Notes under the pieces: model-generated
The model's input: only the letters and a program-made list of their open reading frames with translations
What the model was told of the DNA's origin: nothing
Databases searched by the model: none
From: Umbelopsis ramanniana AG
Lineage: Eukaryota; Mucoromycota; Umbelopsidomycetes; Umbelopsidales; Umbelopsidaceae
Length of the DNA: 64,000 nucleotides
Direction: 5' to 3'
Assembly: GCF_025399195.1 (NCBI RefSeq)
Contig: NW_026252172.1
Span: 1 to 64,000, forward strand
Program-made: the position numbers and the translations under genes
Shown: in pieces, positions 13,804 to 25,156 of the stretch
Layout: each line of letters starts with the position of its first letter
How positions within the stretch are numbered: position 1 is the first letter of the stretch

Positions 13804-15003
13804 TCCAATGAAATGATAGAAAAAAGAAGTCTGCGGTAAGAGGAGGAAAAAGAAAAAGTGGGGGATGATATATCAGCAAAAAGGTAGTTTATTTAAACAG
13901 CCGGCAACAGCCGTTGACTCTTACGACCCAATACGAGATTGGTGGCGCACAATTATCTTAAAGCTTGACGAATGAAGCGGAGGACGGGTAATAGCTCTCT
14001 GAACCTCGCTTTTATTGGCTGAAAAAAATATATAAATGAAAATCTATGGTATGGGTTCTCTAGTTCTTCTAAGCTAAGCATTGATATTTAATTTTTGGCT
14101 TTTACTTTGTTCGAAATTATCAACGCATGGCGATGAAATTTGCAAGCAGAAAGAGAGAAGCGCGAATCCATATACGTCAGAGAGCTACGAGCAATCATTT
14201 TCACTACCTTGGCGCCATTCCTTAATCCATGTGTCTATTGTTGGTTATTTTATGGATGTCAACTCACTTCTTGCTTCCATCCGTCTTCATCCTCCGCTGC
14301 CATATAGCAATGCGTAAATCGAGCTCTTTATCAATCCAGTAGTACAGATGCCACAGATAACGAAGCATCAGCTTCAAATTGTGTAAATCCATTCTTTAAT
14401 CGAGTCAACTTGACTGCAATATCAATGGCCTTTCGTACCTGTTTGCTTACCTTGAAGACACGAACGTTTTGCCTTCAAGTTCCTGCAGTCCTCTCTTTCT
14501 GGCGGAGAGAAAGCTGAAATTTGTACACCGGTGCGCCTTATTTGAGCGCATGCATGGAAAGACCGTAGAGCAGCAATATAGCACTTAATTTCAACTACAC
14601 TTATTTCCTCTATTCTATTTTTTATACAATCGTCTTCAGCGTTGCGCTGATCATTTCACCCACGTTTCCTGGCTTTTACTTGAAAGGGTTGCACCAGACT
14701 GAGCTTAAAACGGCCATGGAAATATTATGACAAGCGAAGAGCATACAAATACGGCGAGTGATCTACAAACTATGATTGGTGGACTTGAATGAAGTCTTCA
14801 ACTCACATACAGGCATCAGGCTGAGGAATTTAACATTGTTATTGAGCTGAACAGTGGTAATGAAAGTTTATTTTGTGTGATTACAAGGATGAGCGGCAAT
14901 TGAATGTTGGAGTCCAAAAAGTTTTATCTGTAGACGACCTCGTAGACATCTTTCGAGTCAAGCATGAGCACCACCCCGCAAAAGATTTCAGCCAGTCTAT
15001 AGT
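13804..15003. other. Intergenic, no supported gene
   Basis: AT-rich sequence between the JmjC gene start and the stop of the first GH45 gene. I found no family motif, no tRNA-like fold and no credible exon chain on either strand. Confidence 0.5.
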
Positions 15004-16420
15004 TTACTTCCGGGCACAGCCAGTTTTAGCAACAAGCTCAGCAGGACACACAACTTGCTCAAAGGAGACAGACGGATTATCTGCACCCTCGAACCAACCA
15101 AATCTACATGTGTCCTAGTCAGTAACAGAGATATATGCTCGCTTAGATGTAAGCGGTACTCAACTCACCTGAATTTACAACCGGGTTGCAAAGCACTGGG
15201 AAGGCTTGAGCAGTCAGAAAGAGATGATACACCTCCGTATTGAGCTCCCCAGCCTTGACTAGGAGCGTTCCATTGTGATTGACATCCGTTGAAGATACCA
15301 ACACCACCTCCAGGAAGCTGCAAATCGAACTGGTTACTACCCAAATCACCACCAGTGTTGGTGACCTGAACAACCAAAGTCTTTCCAGCAATGGATGTGG
15401 AAGTGAACTTCAGAGCGTAACATGTGCAGCACCAGTCCTGCTCGGTGAGACCAGCAATGGTAGCCGCAGCGAAACCGTATGCGAGGTTGTCGTTGATTGC
15501 CCAAGGCTGTTGATCATTGCACATGTAAGCACCTAGATGGGATAATTTAGTCGTTGCATTTTGTTATATGGGATGCCATGAATTAATGTGGATACGTACT
15601 GCCGCCGTTGCAACCACTTGTGACATCAGGGCCCAATACAGATACTCCGTTGGCAGCACAGCTGTTCACTGGAGCAGTAACGCTTCCTTTACCAGACCAA
15701 CTACAACTGGCTTTGCAGCAATCCCTACGAGCCAAAAAGAGTTAGTATTGAGTTTGGATTTTAGCTACTTGATGGACATCATTGTAAACTTACCAATAGC
15801 GCGTGGTGGTGCCAGTTCCAGACTTTCCTGTTAATATTTAACATCAAGAGTTAGATAGTTTATGATATAAACAAAGATAAAATATGTGTCCCTACCTCCA
15901 GAGACAGGAGTCAAGGATGAAGATGCCTTGGCGGCGGATGTAGCAGTAGCCTTTTTGGAGGAGGTGGTTGTCTTCTTTGTGGTGGTTGACTTCTTTGTAG
16001 TAACGGCCTTTTTTGAAGTAGTAGTAGACTTCTTAGTGGTCTTTTTCGTAGTGGTAGATGCCTTGTGGGTGGATTTCTTGGTGGTAGTAGTAGTCTTATG
16101 CTTAGTTGTAGTCTTAGCAGCATCCTGGTTACCGCTAGACTTGGGAAGGCACTGAGAGTAATATACATTACCGGCCTGAGCTATGCATGAGCTTCCAGAA
16201 GCACAGCATGTAGGGCCGGTCCATCCTTTGCCTAACAGAACATGACAAAAATCATCAATATATCGTAAAAGAGAGAGCCCGAGTGGTGGCGCGTTTACAC
16301 CAATATCTAATATTCTTGTGAGCTCATACCTCCACATTGACCATACACTGACGAACAGGTTTTAGCTGTAGCGCTGGTGGCAAGGAAAGCCAAAGCCAGT
16401 GCAAATAATGATGCTTTCAT
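15004..16420 (-). CDS. Secreted endoglucanase, CBM1 + Lys/Thr linker + GH45 (copy 1)
   Basis: Six exons: 16420-16330, 16231-15896, 15827-15794, 15724-15600, 15532-15169 and 15103-15004; 349 residues. A signal peptide ([19 protein letters not shown]) leads into a family 1 cellulose-binding module ([19 protein letters not shown]). A Thr/Lys/Ser linker of about 80 residues follows, then the GH45 domain. The catalytic base is in TRYWDCCK and the general acid in [16 protein letters not shown], where Gln replaces the His of the common HFD motif. The end ([18 protein letters not shown]) matches the family. It hydrolyses internal beta-1,4-glucan bonds outside the cell with inversion. The linker is unusually lysine-rich ([17 protein letters not shown]). 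It is the downstream member of a tandem pair with the gene at 17214-18555; four introns coincide and the fifth does not. Confidence 0.95.
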
Positions 16421-16464
16421 GGGTGTGTAGTAGAATGCCCTACAATCGAGTAAGTTCCCACTAC

Positions 16465-16472
16465 TTTATATC
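16465..16472 (-). promoter_or_regulatory. Putative TATA box of GH45 copy 1
   Basis: On the minus strand the sequence reads GATATAAA about 45 bp upstream of the ATG at 16420. Position and sequence suit a TATA element. Confidence 0.45.
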
Positions 16473-17213
16473 ATAAAAGCCTGTGCAACTGCTAATATAA
16501 TCTGAGTTACTCTGCCATCATGGGCCACAAAACTTCCTTACGCCTCTAAATTTTCCGTTTGGACAATGCGCAATGAAGGACAAGCTAAATTATATGTCGA
16601 TCCGATGCACATGGTTGCTATGATGCATGTTCAAATAGATACGTACGTTCGTTGCATTGTGTTGATTAATTTGATAGGTGTCCGTGGAACACCGTTAAAT
16701 GCATTGCCTTCCGCGGAATCCGATGCACTAGCTTTGCAAGCAAAGCCTGAAAAGACACGAGAGAACTTTTTATGACAGACTAATCCTGCTATTATCAACG
16801 CATAAGCTGATAGTAGTAGCCTTGCTCGGTAAAGCAGGATGCAGTATAGTACCCTTCACACGTGGTGTGGAATAGGCGGTTCCCAGTTGCTGGCAACGGA
16901 TCTGGACCGACTTAACTTCATCTCAGAACAGACGATAATTGAAAGTCAGTGGACAGATCCCAGGTCCTCAGGCCACACACTTCATTGACAGATTAGGTCA
17001 TGTAACATCCTCCAAACGATTATTATTTTAAAATTAATGGCGCCACACACCATGGAAACACTTAAATTACGTAACGAAAGCTAGAGCCTTCATGGACTGA
17101 GACCAAATCGCTTATCAGATAAAGATATTGTTGCGCATAGTTCATTTATTATCTCAAAGCAAGAAAAAGTTGAGCCTGTTAAATTTTATACTATGGACAT
17201 GGACGTACAGCAT
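16473..17213. other. Spacer between the two GH45 genes
   Basis: No supported coding sequence. It contains the promoter of copy 1 and the 3' flank of copy 2. Open frames here lack motifs. Confidence 0.5.
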
Positions 17214-18555
17214 TTAGTCGGTTCGGGAGCATCCTGTAATGGCTGTCAATGCAGAGGGGCATTGAACTTGCTGGAAGGTAACACTTGGGTTATCGGCATT
17301 TTGGAACCAGTTGAATCTCCACAGGCATCCTGCTTGGAGCGCTGAGGGTAGAGTTGAGCAGTCAGCTGCTGAAGACACTCCACCATATCGGTCACCCCAG
17401 CCGTTGGAAGGTGCATTCCATTGGGCAGAGCATCCATTGAAAATGCCAACGCCACCACCTATGTATCGCAATGTAATCGAATAAGTATCTCACGATCTGT
17501 CCATGGACTACGCACCCGCTACATACCAGGTATTTCTATATCGAATTGATTGCCGCTAAGATCACCGCCAGTGTTGGTAATTTGCACAACATGGGTTTTG
17601 CCAGCAACAGGTCCAGAGGTAAAAGTCAATGCGTAACATGTGCAGCACCAGTCTGTTTCTGTCAAACCAGCAATGTTAGCAGCAGCAAAACCGTACGAGA
17701 GGTTATCGTTAATAGCCCAGGGTTGTTGGTTGCTGCACATATATGCCGCTTTAATACATTAGTTAGCCACTGGTTTATCATGATGTCCAAATTGTTCAAT
17801 TTTTTGCTTACTGCCTCCATCGCAACCACTTTTAGCAGCGTTGCTTAGTACGGATACACCATCTGCAGCACAGCTATTGACGGGAGCTGTAACGCTACCC
17901 TTTCCAGTCCAAGCACAGCTTGGCTTGCAGCAATCCCTGTAATGAAAATAAAGAAAAAAAATAAGATATGAGTTCAATTATTGTTTTCTAATTAAAATGT
18001 ACGTACCAGTATCTAGTTGTGGAACCACTTCCACTATGACCTATCCAAGATGATGTTAAATTTCAAACTCAAATTTATGAATGATCTGCAGTTAATATAT
18101 ACCTCCTGGAAGTGGAGTGATGGAGGGTCCAGAGGCAGTGGTTGTGGTTGTAGTGGTGGTCGACGAATTGGTAGTAGTTGGACTTGACGATGTAGTGGTG
18201 GTTGTAGTGGTGGTCGACGACTTGGTAGTAGTTGAACTTGACGATGTAGTAGTTGCCTTGGTAGTTGTTGAAGTAGAGGAGCTGGCAGTTCCAGGTAGAC
18301 ATTGAGAGTAGTAAGGGTTTCCAGATTGAGCGACACAAGTACTTCCTGAAGCACAGCATGTAGGTCCTGTCCAACCAATACCTACAAAAAAGAAAATATC
18401 ACTTTAAAAAACTGATCGAGGAATACCTTTATACAAAGAGTACTTCAATCTGGCAAGGTTTTACCTCCACATTGTCCCCAAGCAGACGCGCAGGTATCAG
18501 CGGCAGCGAAAGCCACAAGGGCGCTCAAGGATACAGTAACAATTGCTAGCTTCAT
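17214..18555 (-). CDS. Secreted endoglucanase, CBM1 + Ser/Thr linker + GH45 (copy 2)
   Basis: Six exons: 18555-18465, 18381-18103, 18040-18007, 17936-17812, 17748-17527 and 17458-17214; 331 residues. The architecture is that of copy 1: signal peptide ([19 protein letters not shown]), CBM1 ([19 protein letters not shown]), a Ser/Thr linker of about 60 residues, and GH45 with [13 protein letters not shown] and [15 protein letters not shown]. The C-terminus is [19 protein letters not shown]. Exons 1, 3 and 4 have exactly the same length as in copy 1 (91, 34 and 125 nt), which shows recent common descent by tandem duplication. The last intron lies before GGVGIF here but before GWFEGAD in copy 1. 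The linker has almost no lysine, unlike copy 1. Likely co-induced with copy 1 for plant cell-wall degradation. Confidence 0.95.
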
Positions 18556-18601
18556 AGTGAGTTTTCTGATTCAGAAAGCGAACTTCGGCTTACATGCGAC
18601 G

Positions 18602-18609
18602 TTATATAA
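18602..18609 (-). promoter_or_regulatory. Putative TATA box of GH45 copy 2
   Basis: TTATATAA lies about 50 bp upstream of the ATG at 18555, the same spacing as in copy 1. Confidence 0.45.
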
Positions 18610-19933
18610 TAATGAAAATTAGCTAGTGTAACTGTTCCAATGTGAGGGTATCCAAATGGGCATAATTTCCGGTGCGAGCGTGTACAACATAAAGGTGTAT
18701 GCTGATCTCGATGTGGAAATTGAGGACTCATAACGCTCCCAAATATTGTACAATAGGGCGTGAACCCACATGGGTATTGTGCTTGTGAAATATGGTTTTT
18801 TTTTCCTTGTTCACCGGTGTGCGGTAAATACCATTCATGGAACTTTGCAGCCGTAGTACCAGTCGGGAAGATGTGGGGTAGCTGTGACGATACGAGACCA
18901 AAGAGGTTTAAATGACTGAAAATGATCGCGTGGTGTGAGAGTGGGCTGACCTCAGTACTGGTATCAGACTATCCATTTTGACGATGCTTGCTGTGCAAAA
19001 GAAAAAATTTGTGTTTTTGAGTACCCAACGGTCAAAATTTCAATTTGGCTTATATGGCTTGGCTTGTGACGACAGTAAACAACTCCTTCGCGACACACTA
19101 GCGAAAATGCTAGTGTATTATGATGAATACTGATTCTAAAATGCTTTGTATATCTTTTCAAATGGACCTTTTCATAAGCATACTGGCATAAGATTTGCGT
19201 AACCGACGCATCAGCTGGACTAGAATATGTTGGGTCCGGTACGGTGTTTCTGTGGCCCTACATCAGCGGTGGTCGTTCAGGAGTACTAGTGACCACGACT
19301 TCATTTTGATGAACCAATAGATATCGTTTAAATGGTAGGATGGCAAAATTTTACGCTTATTTTCGGTTTTATAGGGGCATTGGTAATAAAACTTGTAAAC
19401 AAGAGAGAAGGCGAAAGAAAAATCAAAGCAATCAAATCTGCCGGTCCGCAAAATAATATGCTGCAATCACCACCCATCATCCCAAACAAAACTTTAAGCT
19501 AATCAAATCACATACAACCGTTTCTGAGGTCAAGCAGAAGTAATGGACGTGTTTCTTCTCGCGATCTACCAACTGATATACAGCCTTGAGCTATTTTAAA
19601 AAATGGGCTTTTTTAGCCTTCAACTTCAACTGTAGCTCCCATTTATTATTTCCAACACTACTGAACCCAGCTGAAGTGGTGGGTTTAATGGCGAAAAAGA
19701 TGGAGGTTTGGCAAGTCGCAATTCCTCTATCATTGCAATATGGCCCCATAAGTCCTCCCTTTCGGACGATTCGGACCACGGGATTAGTCGGACGTGTCAA
19801 TGTTAGGAGTTGAAAGAAAATCAAATCCCTAGTCGCAGATGATACTTGGTCCTATATGAAATGACACTTTACAGACTTATAATAAGCAAGCAAGAGAAGC
19901 GCATCCAAAACGTATCCCCTCAGTGTTTACAGA
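18610..19933. other. Divergent intergenic region, no supported gene
   Basis: Between GH45 copy 2 (minus) and the bZIP gene (plus). I see no exon chain or RNA gene. It should contain the upstream regulatory sequences of both neighbours. Confidence 0.5.
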
Positions 19934-20518
19934 ATGACCATTCCAATGCTCCATATGTCTCAGTCTTTGGAAGCTGACTCCAAGTATATGTCTGCTCATA
20001 AGCCAATGGCAATTTCTTCCATTACATCTCCACCTTTTCCAAATATCTCGTTACCTCGGGCCAAGCACTCTGCATTTCGGCCCACTCATTCTTTGCTAGA
20101 TAGGTCTCCACCGCCACTTTTGAGTGCCTCCTCTCCTGAAAGCATGTCTTCTTCCGTGTGCTCTTCGCCCCCGCTGTCATTGCAAGAGAGACGACAAAGG
20201 AATAAAGCTGCATCTGCTAAATACCGACAGAAGAAAAATCAGCAGCATGGAGACATGAGAAATATTATATCGCATCTCACAGAAGAGAATGCATTGCTTA
20301 ATAGAAAAGTCGACGAACTTCGACGAGACAACGAAATGATGCGAGCTACGTGTGATCAATTGAGAGGAAGAATTGTAGCTAGTAAAATGCTCAAGCGGAT
20401 GATGAAGACAGAAGGTGCCGATACTTCACGAACAAAAAGGCGAAGAGTGAGTGGTCATGGAGCGCAAGATCATTCTAGCCATGATGGCCAAAGCGAAGAA
20501 AACGATGACGATCTCTAA
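19934..20518 (+). CDS. bZIP transcription factor, Cys-3/Met28/ATF4-like
   Basis: A single-exon gene of 194 residues from the ATG at 19934. The basic region ERRQRNKAASAKYRQKK (about 85-101) carries the bZIP core N-x2-A-A-x3-R form. It is followed by a zipper with perfect heptad spacing: Leu115, Leu122, Leu129, Met136 and Leu143. The RNKAASAKYR core is typical of fungal regulators of the Cys-3/Met28 and ATF4 type, which control sulphur or amino-acid metabolism. The N-terminal half is Ser/Pro-rich and probably regulatory. A KRRR nuclear signal lies near residue 170, and the tail is acidic (EENDDDL). Target genes are not known; the family is certain. Confidence 0.9.
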   Translation: MTIPMLHMSQSLEADSKYMSAHKPMAISSITSPPFPNISLPRAKHSAFRPTHSLLDRSPPPLLSASSPESMSSSVCSSPPLSLQERRQRNKAASAKYRQKKNQQHGDMRNIISHLTEENALLNRKVDELRRDNEMMRATCDQLRGRIVASKMLKRMMKTEGADTSRTKRRRVSGHGAQDHSSHDGQSEENDDDL

Positions 20519-20761
20519 ACCATTGTTCAAGTAATAATTCATTTCTGGCTCTGTTTGTGGTTTTTTATCTTTTTATTCCTTGGATCCTCATCTTACGGCT
20601 AGGATCCCTCCCAAACTACGTTCAACATATACCCAATTACTACGTGTACACATTCGATTTCTATGCAGTAAACCCCACGCACATCATGGTCTTCACAACA
20701 TACATTCTTTTCCTCATCCTATTCATCCCTTGCTTCCAAATTATCCTCACTCCCGTCGTTG

Positions 20762-21564
20762 CTATTTTCGTTCAATAAATTGATGATTCTTCTTGTGCCA
20801 ATCCTCTAAAGAAGTATTGGGGTACTCAGAGAAGTTGCGCTTATTGTCGACAGGAGGTGTGTCGGCCCAGTTGCATTTGCTCTTCTTGTTTAACATAAGG
20901 CGATGGATATCCTCAGGTTTAGGAACGGGTAGGTCGGTGTCAATAGCACTGGCGTAAGGATAACACCACTCTGCCCATTGTTTATCATAAGCAAATAGAT
21001 GAGAACCGCATTCACCGCAAAAGTAGCGAATGTTGCCACTACGTAGTTGGAAATAAAATTGTTCAGGTCGGGTCAAGTTCTTGTCACACATATCAATTAA
21101 TAATCGGGTCTATCCATTACCATAATTCTTGCTGCTCGACAGGAACGCTCTTATCGAGTACAGCTTGGTACGTCTTCATGTATTCCTCTCCATGGAGTTT
21201 CAGTGTTTTATACTGTGAAGTCACAAAAATAGTCAGACGAAAACCAAAGGTTTAACTCCGGATGAAATGATGTTGAGTACGCACCAGCCCCATAATGTTG
21301 ACAACATATCCTCCACCACCTTGGCATTTTCGACAGATAGAACTAATTCATATTATCAGTAAGCGATGTTTGAAGCAGGTCATCATCCAACGCATTAGTT
21401 ACCAGTAGCAATGCATAAACTGGAGAGGTTGTATCATTATTAATCAGAGTCTTTGTTCGATATCACGATCCACTGTACGTGTATTTATCACTTACGGGTA
21501 CAGGTGTCTGAGATATCACGTCAAACGAAGTCTTTCCACAGTGGCAAGAACCATGTAACTCCAT
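20762..21564 (-). CDS. GFA/CENP-V domain zinc protein
   Basis: Five exons: 21564-21496, 21419-21403, 21342-21285, 21212-21121 and 21038-20762; 170 residues. The zinc ligands of the GFA (glutathione-dependent formaldehyde-activating) fold are present: GSCHCGKTSF at the N-terminus, CYCSICRKCQGGGGY in the middle, and RYFCGECGSHLF later. Proteins of this family are named for S-hydroxymethylglutathione formation, but most members, especially fungal ones, have no proved substrate. Exon 2 is only 17 nt. The boundary of intron 4 is the least certain part: I use the acceptor before 21038, because the nearer AG sites create an in-frame stop. The gene is tail-to-tail with the bZIP gene, 243 bp apart. 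Confidence 0.82.
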
Positions 21565-21914
21565 ATTTGTCAAGAAATAAAGCAAGGAAGGAGAAGAGGT
21601 AAGGAGCCGTCAAAAATTTAGCGCTGCATCTATCTTTTCCATGGCGCACTAGTGACGCAAAAATTTGAGTTTCGTGAGACATGATGTTATCACCTTCTGC
21701 CGAAGTTGCCCTCCAACATGCAAGCGCAACCAGCCATTGGCTCCACGCAGGAAATGCACTTTTTACGAAAATCGGGACAAAGTGATGTATTTTTTTTTTA
21801 TTCTTATCTTTATAATTCAATACAAACTAGAAAATAAAGGCAGCCCATATTTCAATGCTTTTTTTGTTGGACCTGCAATTACGTTCAATGCCAATTTGTT
21901 GCAAAAATGTAAGT

Positions 21915-24765
21915 TTACTCTTTGGCTTCTGGGGCATCCTTGGGTTCAGTCTCAGGCTCAGTGGAAGCAGCAGCAGGAGGGGCAGCAGATTCATAACCGG
22001 GATATTGAGAGTAATACTGCTGTTGATAATACTGTTGATAGTATTGATTGTCCTGGGGTTGGCCGGGTTGCCCATAGTACTGAGCATAGTATGCAGCAGC
22101 AGCAGCTTGATCATCTGCTTGACCTTCGCCTTTGCTAGTGTCAGCTTGATCGCCACCCTCCCCAGCTGGTTTGGGTGCATCCTTATCAGGATTGCTTGAA
22201 TCTTCTGTGGTTTGAGCGGGTGGATATTGGGAATAGCTGCCATAAGGATATTGATATCCTTGGTAGTATTGTGCTAGTCGTTGGTGTCAGTCATTGTGTT
22301 TCATCGATTTTCACAGTAGAGTATCTTACCATATGCTGCAGCATCTTTGCCATTCTCTCCTGCTTCCCCTGAGCCTTGGTTGTAGTAGCCACCGCCGCCA
22401 TAGTACTGTGAATAGTCATAACCTGCACCTGAAGTACCTGAACTGGCTGCAGCATCGGCACCGTATCCAGATTGTCCACCGTAGCCTCTGTCGTACCCGC
22501 GGTTGTTGTAGCCACTATAAGAGGAGAAGGAAATAATGATGAGTGAGTGGCTAGAGCATTCATGGGAAAAAAAAATTATTTAGTACACTTACCCGCCACC
22601 ACCACCATAGCGACCATGACCACCATCACGCTAAACAAGTGAAGCAAAGTTTTTGGCAAGGTACAAACGAATGGCAACATGCAATCAACAAGTCATAAAG
22701 CAAAATTGTGGAAACCAGATATATGTGCGACGAGAAATGCAAAGTTAGTATAACTAGGCCCATTTGTCACCCAAACCTCCGAATAATGCTGGATCGCCGT
22801 AAGATGCTGCGAACTTGTAGAAACCATGTTGAAGATACAACAAAAGCGAAATCGACTTTCTTCTGTTTCTGTTTCATTTCGCCATACTTCACGGCGGCGA
22901 CATCATCTTTGACCAAAAACCACACATAATCATAACCAACACAAAGCAAACGACGATAATGTACATTTCCTGCAACCTTGTCCTGAATAAGCTGTTTGGC
23001 GAGAGCAATAGCATCGGGGGAACCTAATCATGTGCGACAATGCAATGGGGCGAAGGCAAAGAGAAAGAAAAAAAAAAGTTCATGCCTCGAATGCGTTGAC
23101 AGTAGATCATATCGTATCAAATTGCGCAACATTATCTATACTGCTGCCCATATGATTGACCAGAGGGCAGGCAGTATATAAAAATTTGCAGCAACCGTGT
23201 TTTGTTAACTTACCAAACAGAAGAACCTTTCTTTCTTCTGCGCTGCTTGTTGCTTGATCAACCTTAATTCTTGCTCCAGATTCTTGTTCCAATCCTCGAA
23301 TGGTTTCACCGCCTGATGTATTCAATACGTTAACGATAGACTCCAGTCAACATGAGCAGCAGAACATATTTAAACCTTTTCCAATAATTAATCCAACTGC
23401 CGATTGAGGTACGTCAATGGAATCATTTTCGTCACCAGGTTGGCCACGGAAACCGCCGGGTCCGCGATAACCTCCACCTCGAGAGTCGTTTTGTGATCCA
23501 TATGCATTGGCGCCTGTGCGATAAGGACGCTGGTAGTCATCATAACCACCACCACCTTGGCGAGGTTGACCGCCGTACTCTCGATCCCCACCCTGTATGG
23601 AACATAATTGGTTTAACAGTAGGTATAAAGCGAATTAGACACATCATGAAATCTTACCCTAAATCCGCCACTGGGGTTCACAACATCATCAATAAGAGCC
23701 TTCGCACGGGCAATGGCATCCTCATTTCCTGTAATGTTGATGGTACGTTCATAGGATCGTTCGCCAGGGTTTTCCTGAGTAATGGCAATCTTGGCCCCAC
23801 TTTGGCTTTCAAGGGAACGAATGGTTTCACCACCGCTACCAATAACGAGACCAACTTTGTTTCCAGGAATGGTCACAGTGACTGTATTACCGCCAGAGCC
23901 GTAGGCAGAATGTGCTCCACCACCACCACCACCGCCGCCTCGTCTTGCATCCGTGGCAGATGCATCGGTAACGACCTGCATGACCATATCTCTTGCGACT
24001 TGGATTTGATCGTCTTCGCCGGAAATGTTGCAACGTCTTTCGGATTCACCCTCATCTAAGAAGGAAAGTAGTGTATTAGTTGGTGTCGGCTTTGCGAAAG
24101 TACTGCAATGTTACAAGAGAGGAGAATGACTCTACCTGGGCCGAACTGAATTCTTGCTCCAGAAGCTGCTTCTATCCTCTTGAGATTCTCGCCACCCTTT
24201 CCGATGACAAGACCAACAACGTTGTTAGGGACACCGAATTCTTCTTTGCGCACGTGTTGAGAAGTAGGAGGACCATAGGAAGAGTGTTTTCGTTCGTCAC
24301 TACCAAGTCCGTATCGTTCTCTACCACTGCTATGACTATCGTCTGTATGATATAGGTTAAGCATTGGAAAAAAAGGATTTAGTCGTATACAAGGAGGATC
24401 CTTACAGGATTGTGATTTGTCGTATGTACCACGCTTGCTCTCTCGGTCATAGTGGTAGTCATTGTCTCGTGAGCTGCGTCTGTCGTAGCCACCGCTGCCA
24501 CCACTATGATAAGAATCTTCGTATCCTCTCTTTTGGCCAGCTAACGAATAAAGGTTTTATGAGTTGAGTGATTAATCAGCCTTTCAAGATAGCCATGTTA
24601 CTTACTAGTTGGTGAGCTAGCTGAGGGTGATGAATCCTTATTTTGCTTCAATTTCTCGGCAATTGCACGCGCCTTCGACAATGCATCACTAAAATTGATG
24701 TTGGGATTGCCTGCATTTAGCGATGGGGGAGGAGGTACCGCCGAATAATCGTCAGAATCAGCCAT
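21915..24765 (-). CDS. Triple-KH RNA/ssDNA-binding protein, FUBP/KSRP-like
   Basis: Ten exons: 24765-24606, 24540-24406, 24342-24136, 24055-23658, 23592-23376, 23312-23214, 23023-22965, 22630-22593, 22514-22330 and 22273-21915; 618 residues. Three KH domains are clear from their GxxG loops: VVGLVIGKGGENLKRIE, VGLVIGSGGETIRSLE and VGLIIGKGGETIRGLE, each followed by the SGA(R/K)I helix block. They are separated by Gly-rich linkers. The tail is rich in Gly, Gln and Tyr with QYY repeats, as in animal far-upstream-element-binding proteins. Such proteins bind single-stranded nucleic acid in mRNA decay, splicing or transcription. The N-terminal region has an ALSKARAIAEKLKQ helix. The intron between 22964 and 22631 (334 nt) is the longest in the gene and contains an open frame, so an alternative exon is possible there. 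Confidence 0.9.
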
Positions 24766-25156
24766 AATCTCAAGTTAAGAGTAAGTTGCGCTTCCTACTG
24801 GAGCTGGTCTCCCAAGAAATTTTTACCCAGTTCGCTCTTGTGACTGCTGGAGTAGTACAGTAAGACTTATCCTACTGTCGATCAAAGGCACCAAAGGGAT
24901 CTCAAGCTTTATAGGACTGTAGCCGGTATGTAGTGCGTTAATTGTTTAAAGGATGCATACATTGTAAACGTCGTTTTACTACAGGATTCTAACGATATTA
25001 GGTGGGTTTACACTGTACGACTGGAGAAAGGTCCAGCTCAACGCCATAACCATGTTCATTAAATTGAATGCCAATGAATCAATCATATATTCTGTAATTT
25101 TATTTTCTTAGAATGATAGAGGTATATACTGTACACACACTATGCTAAGCTATGCT
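24766..25156. other. Intergenic, no supported gene
   Basis: Upstream of the KH gene and 3' of cytochrome c peroxidase, both on the minus strand. I see nothing coding. Confidence 0.5.

Noticed and set aside
15886-16155. Plus-strand Val-rich frame opposite the GH45 linker
   Set aside because: Shadow of the Thr/Lys codons of the real minus-strand gene.
20557-20778. 73-codon hydrophobic plus-strand frame after the bZIP gene
   Set aside because: Lies between two convergent genes in likely untranslated sequence; no motif.
21039-21091. Extension of the last GFA exon upstream to an ATG (reading MCDKNLTRP)
   Set aside because: No splice donor joins it in frame to exon 4; the downstream TAG acceptor does, so this stretch is taken as intron.
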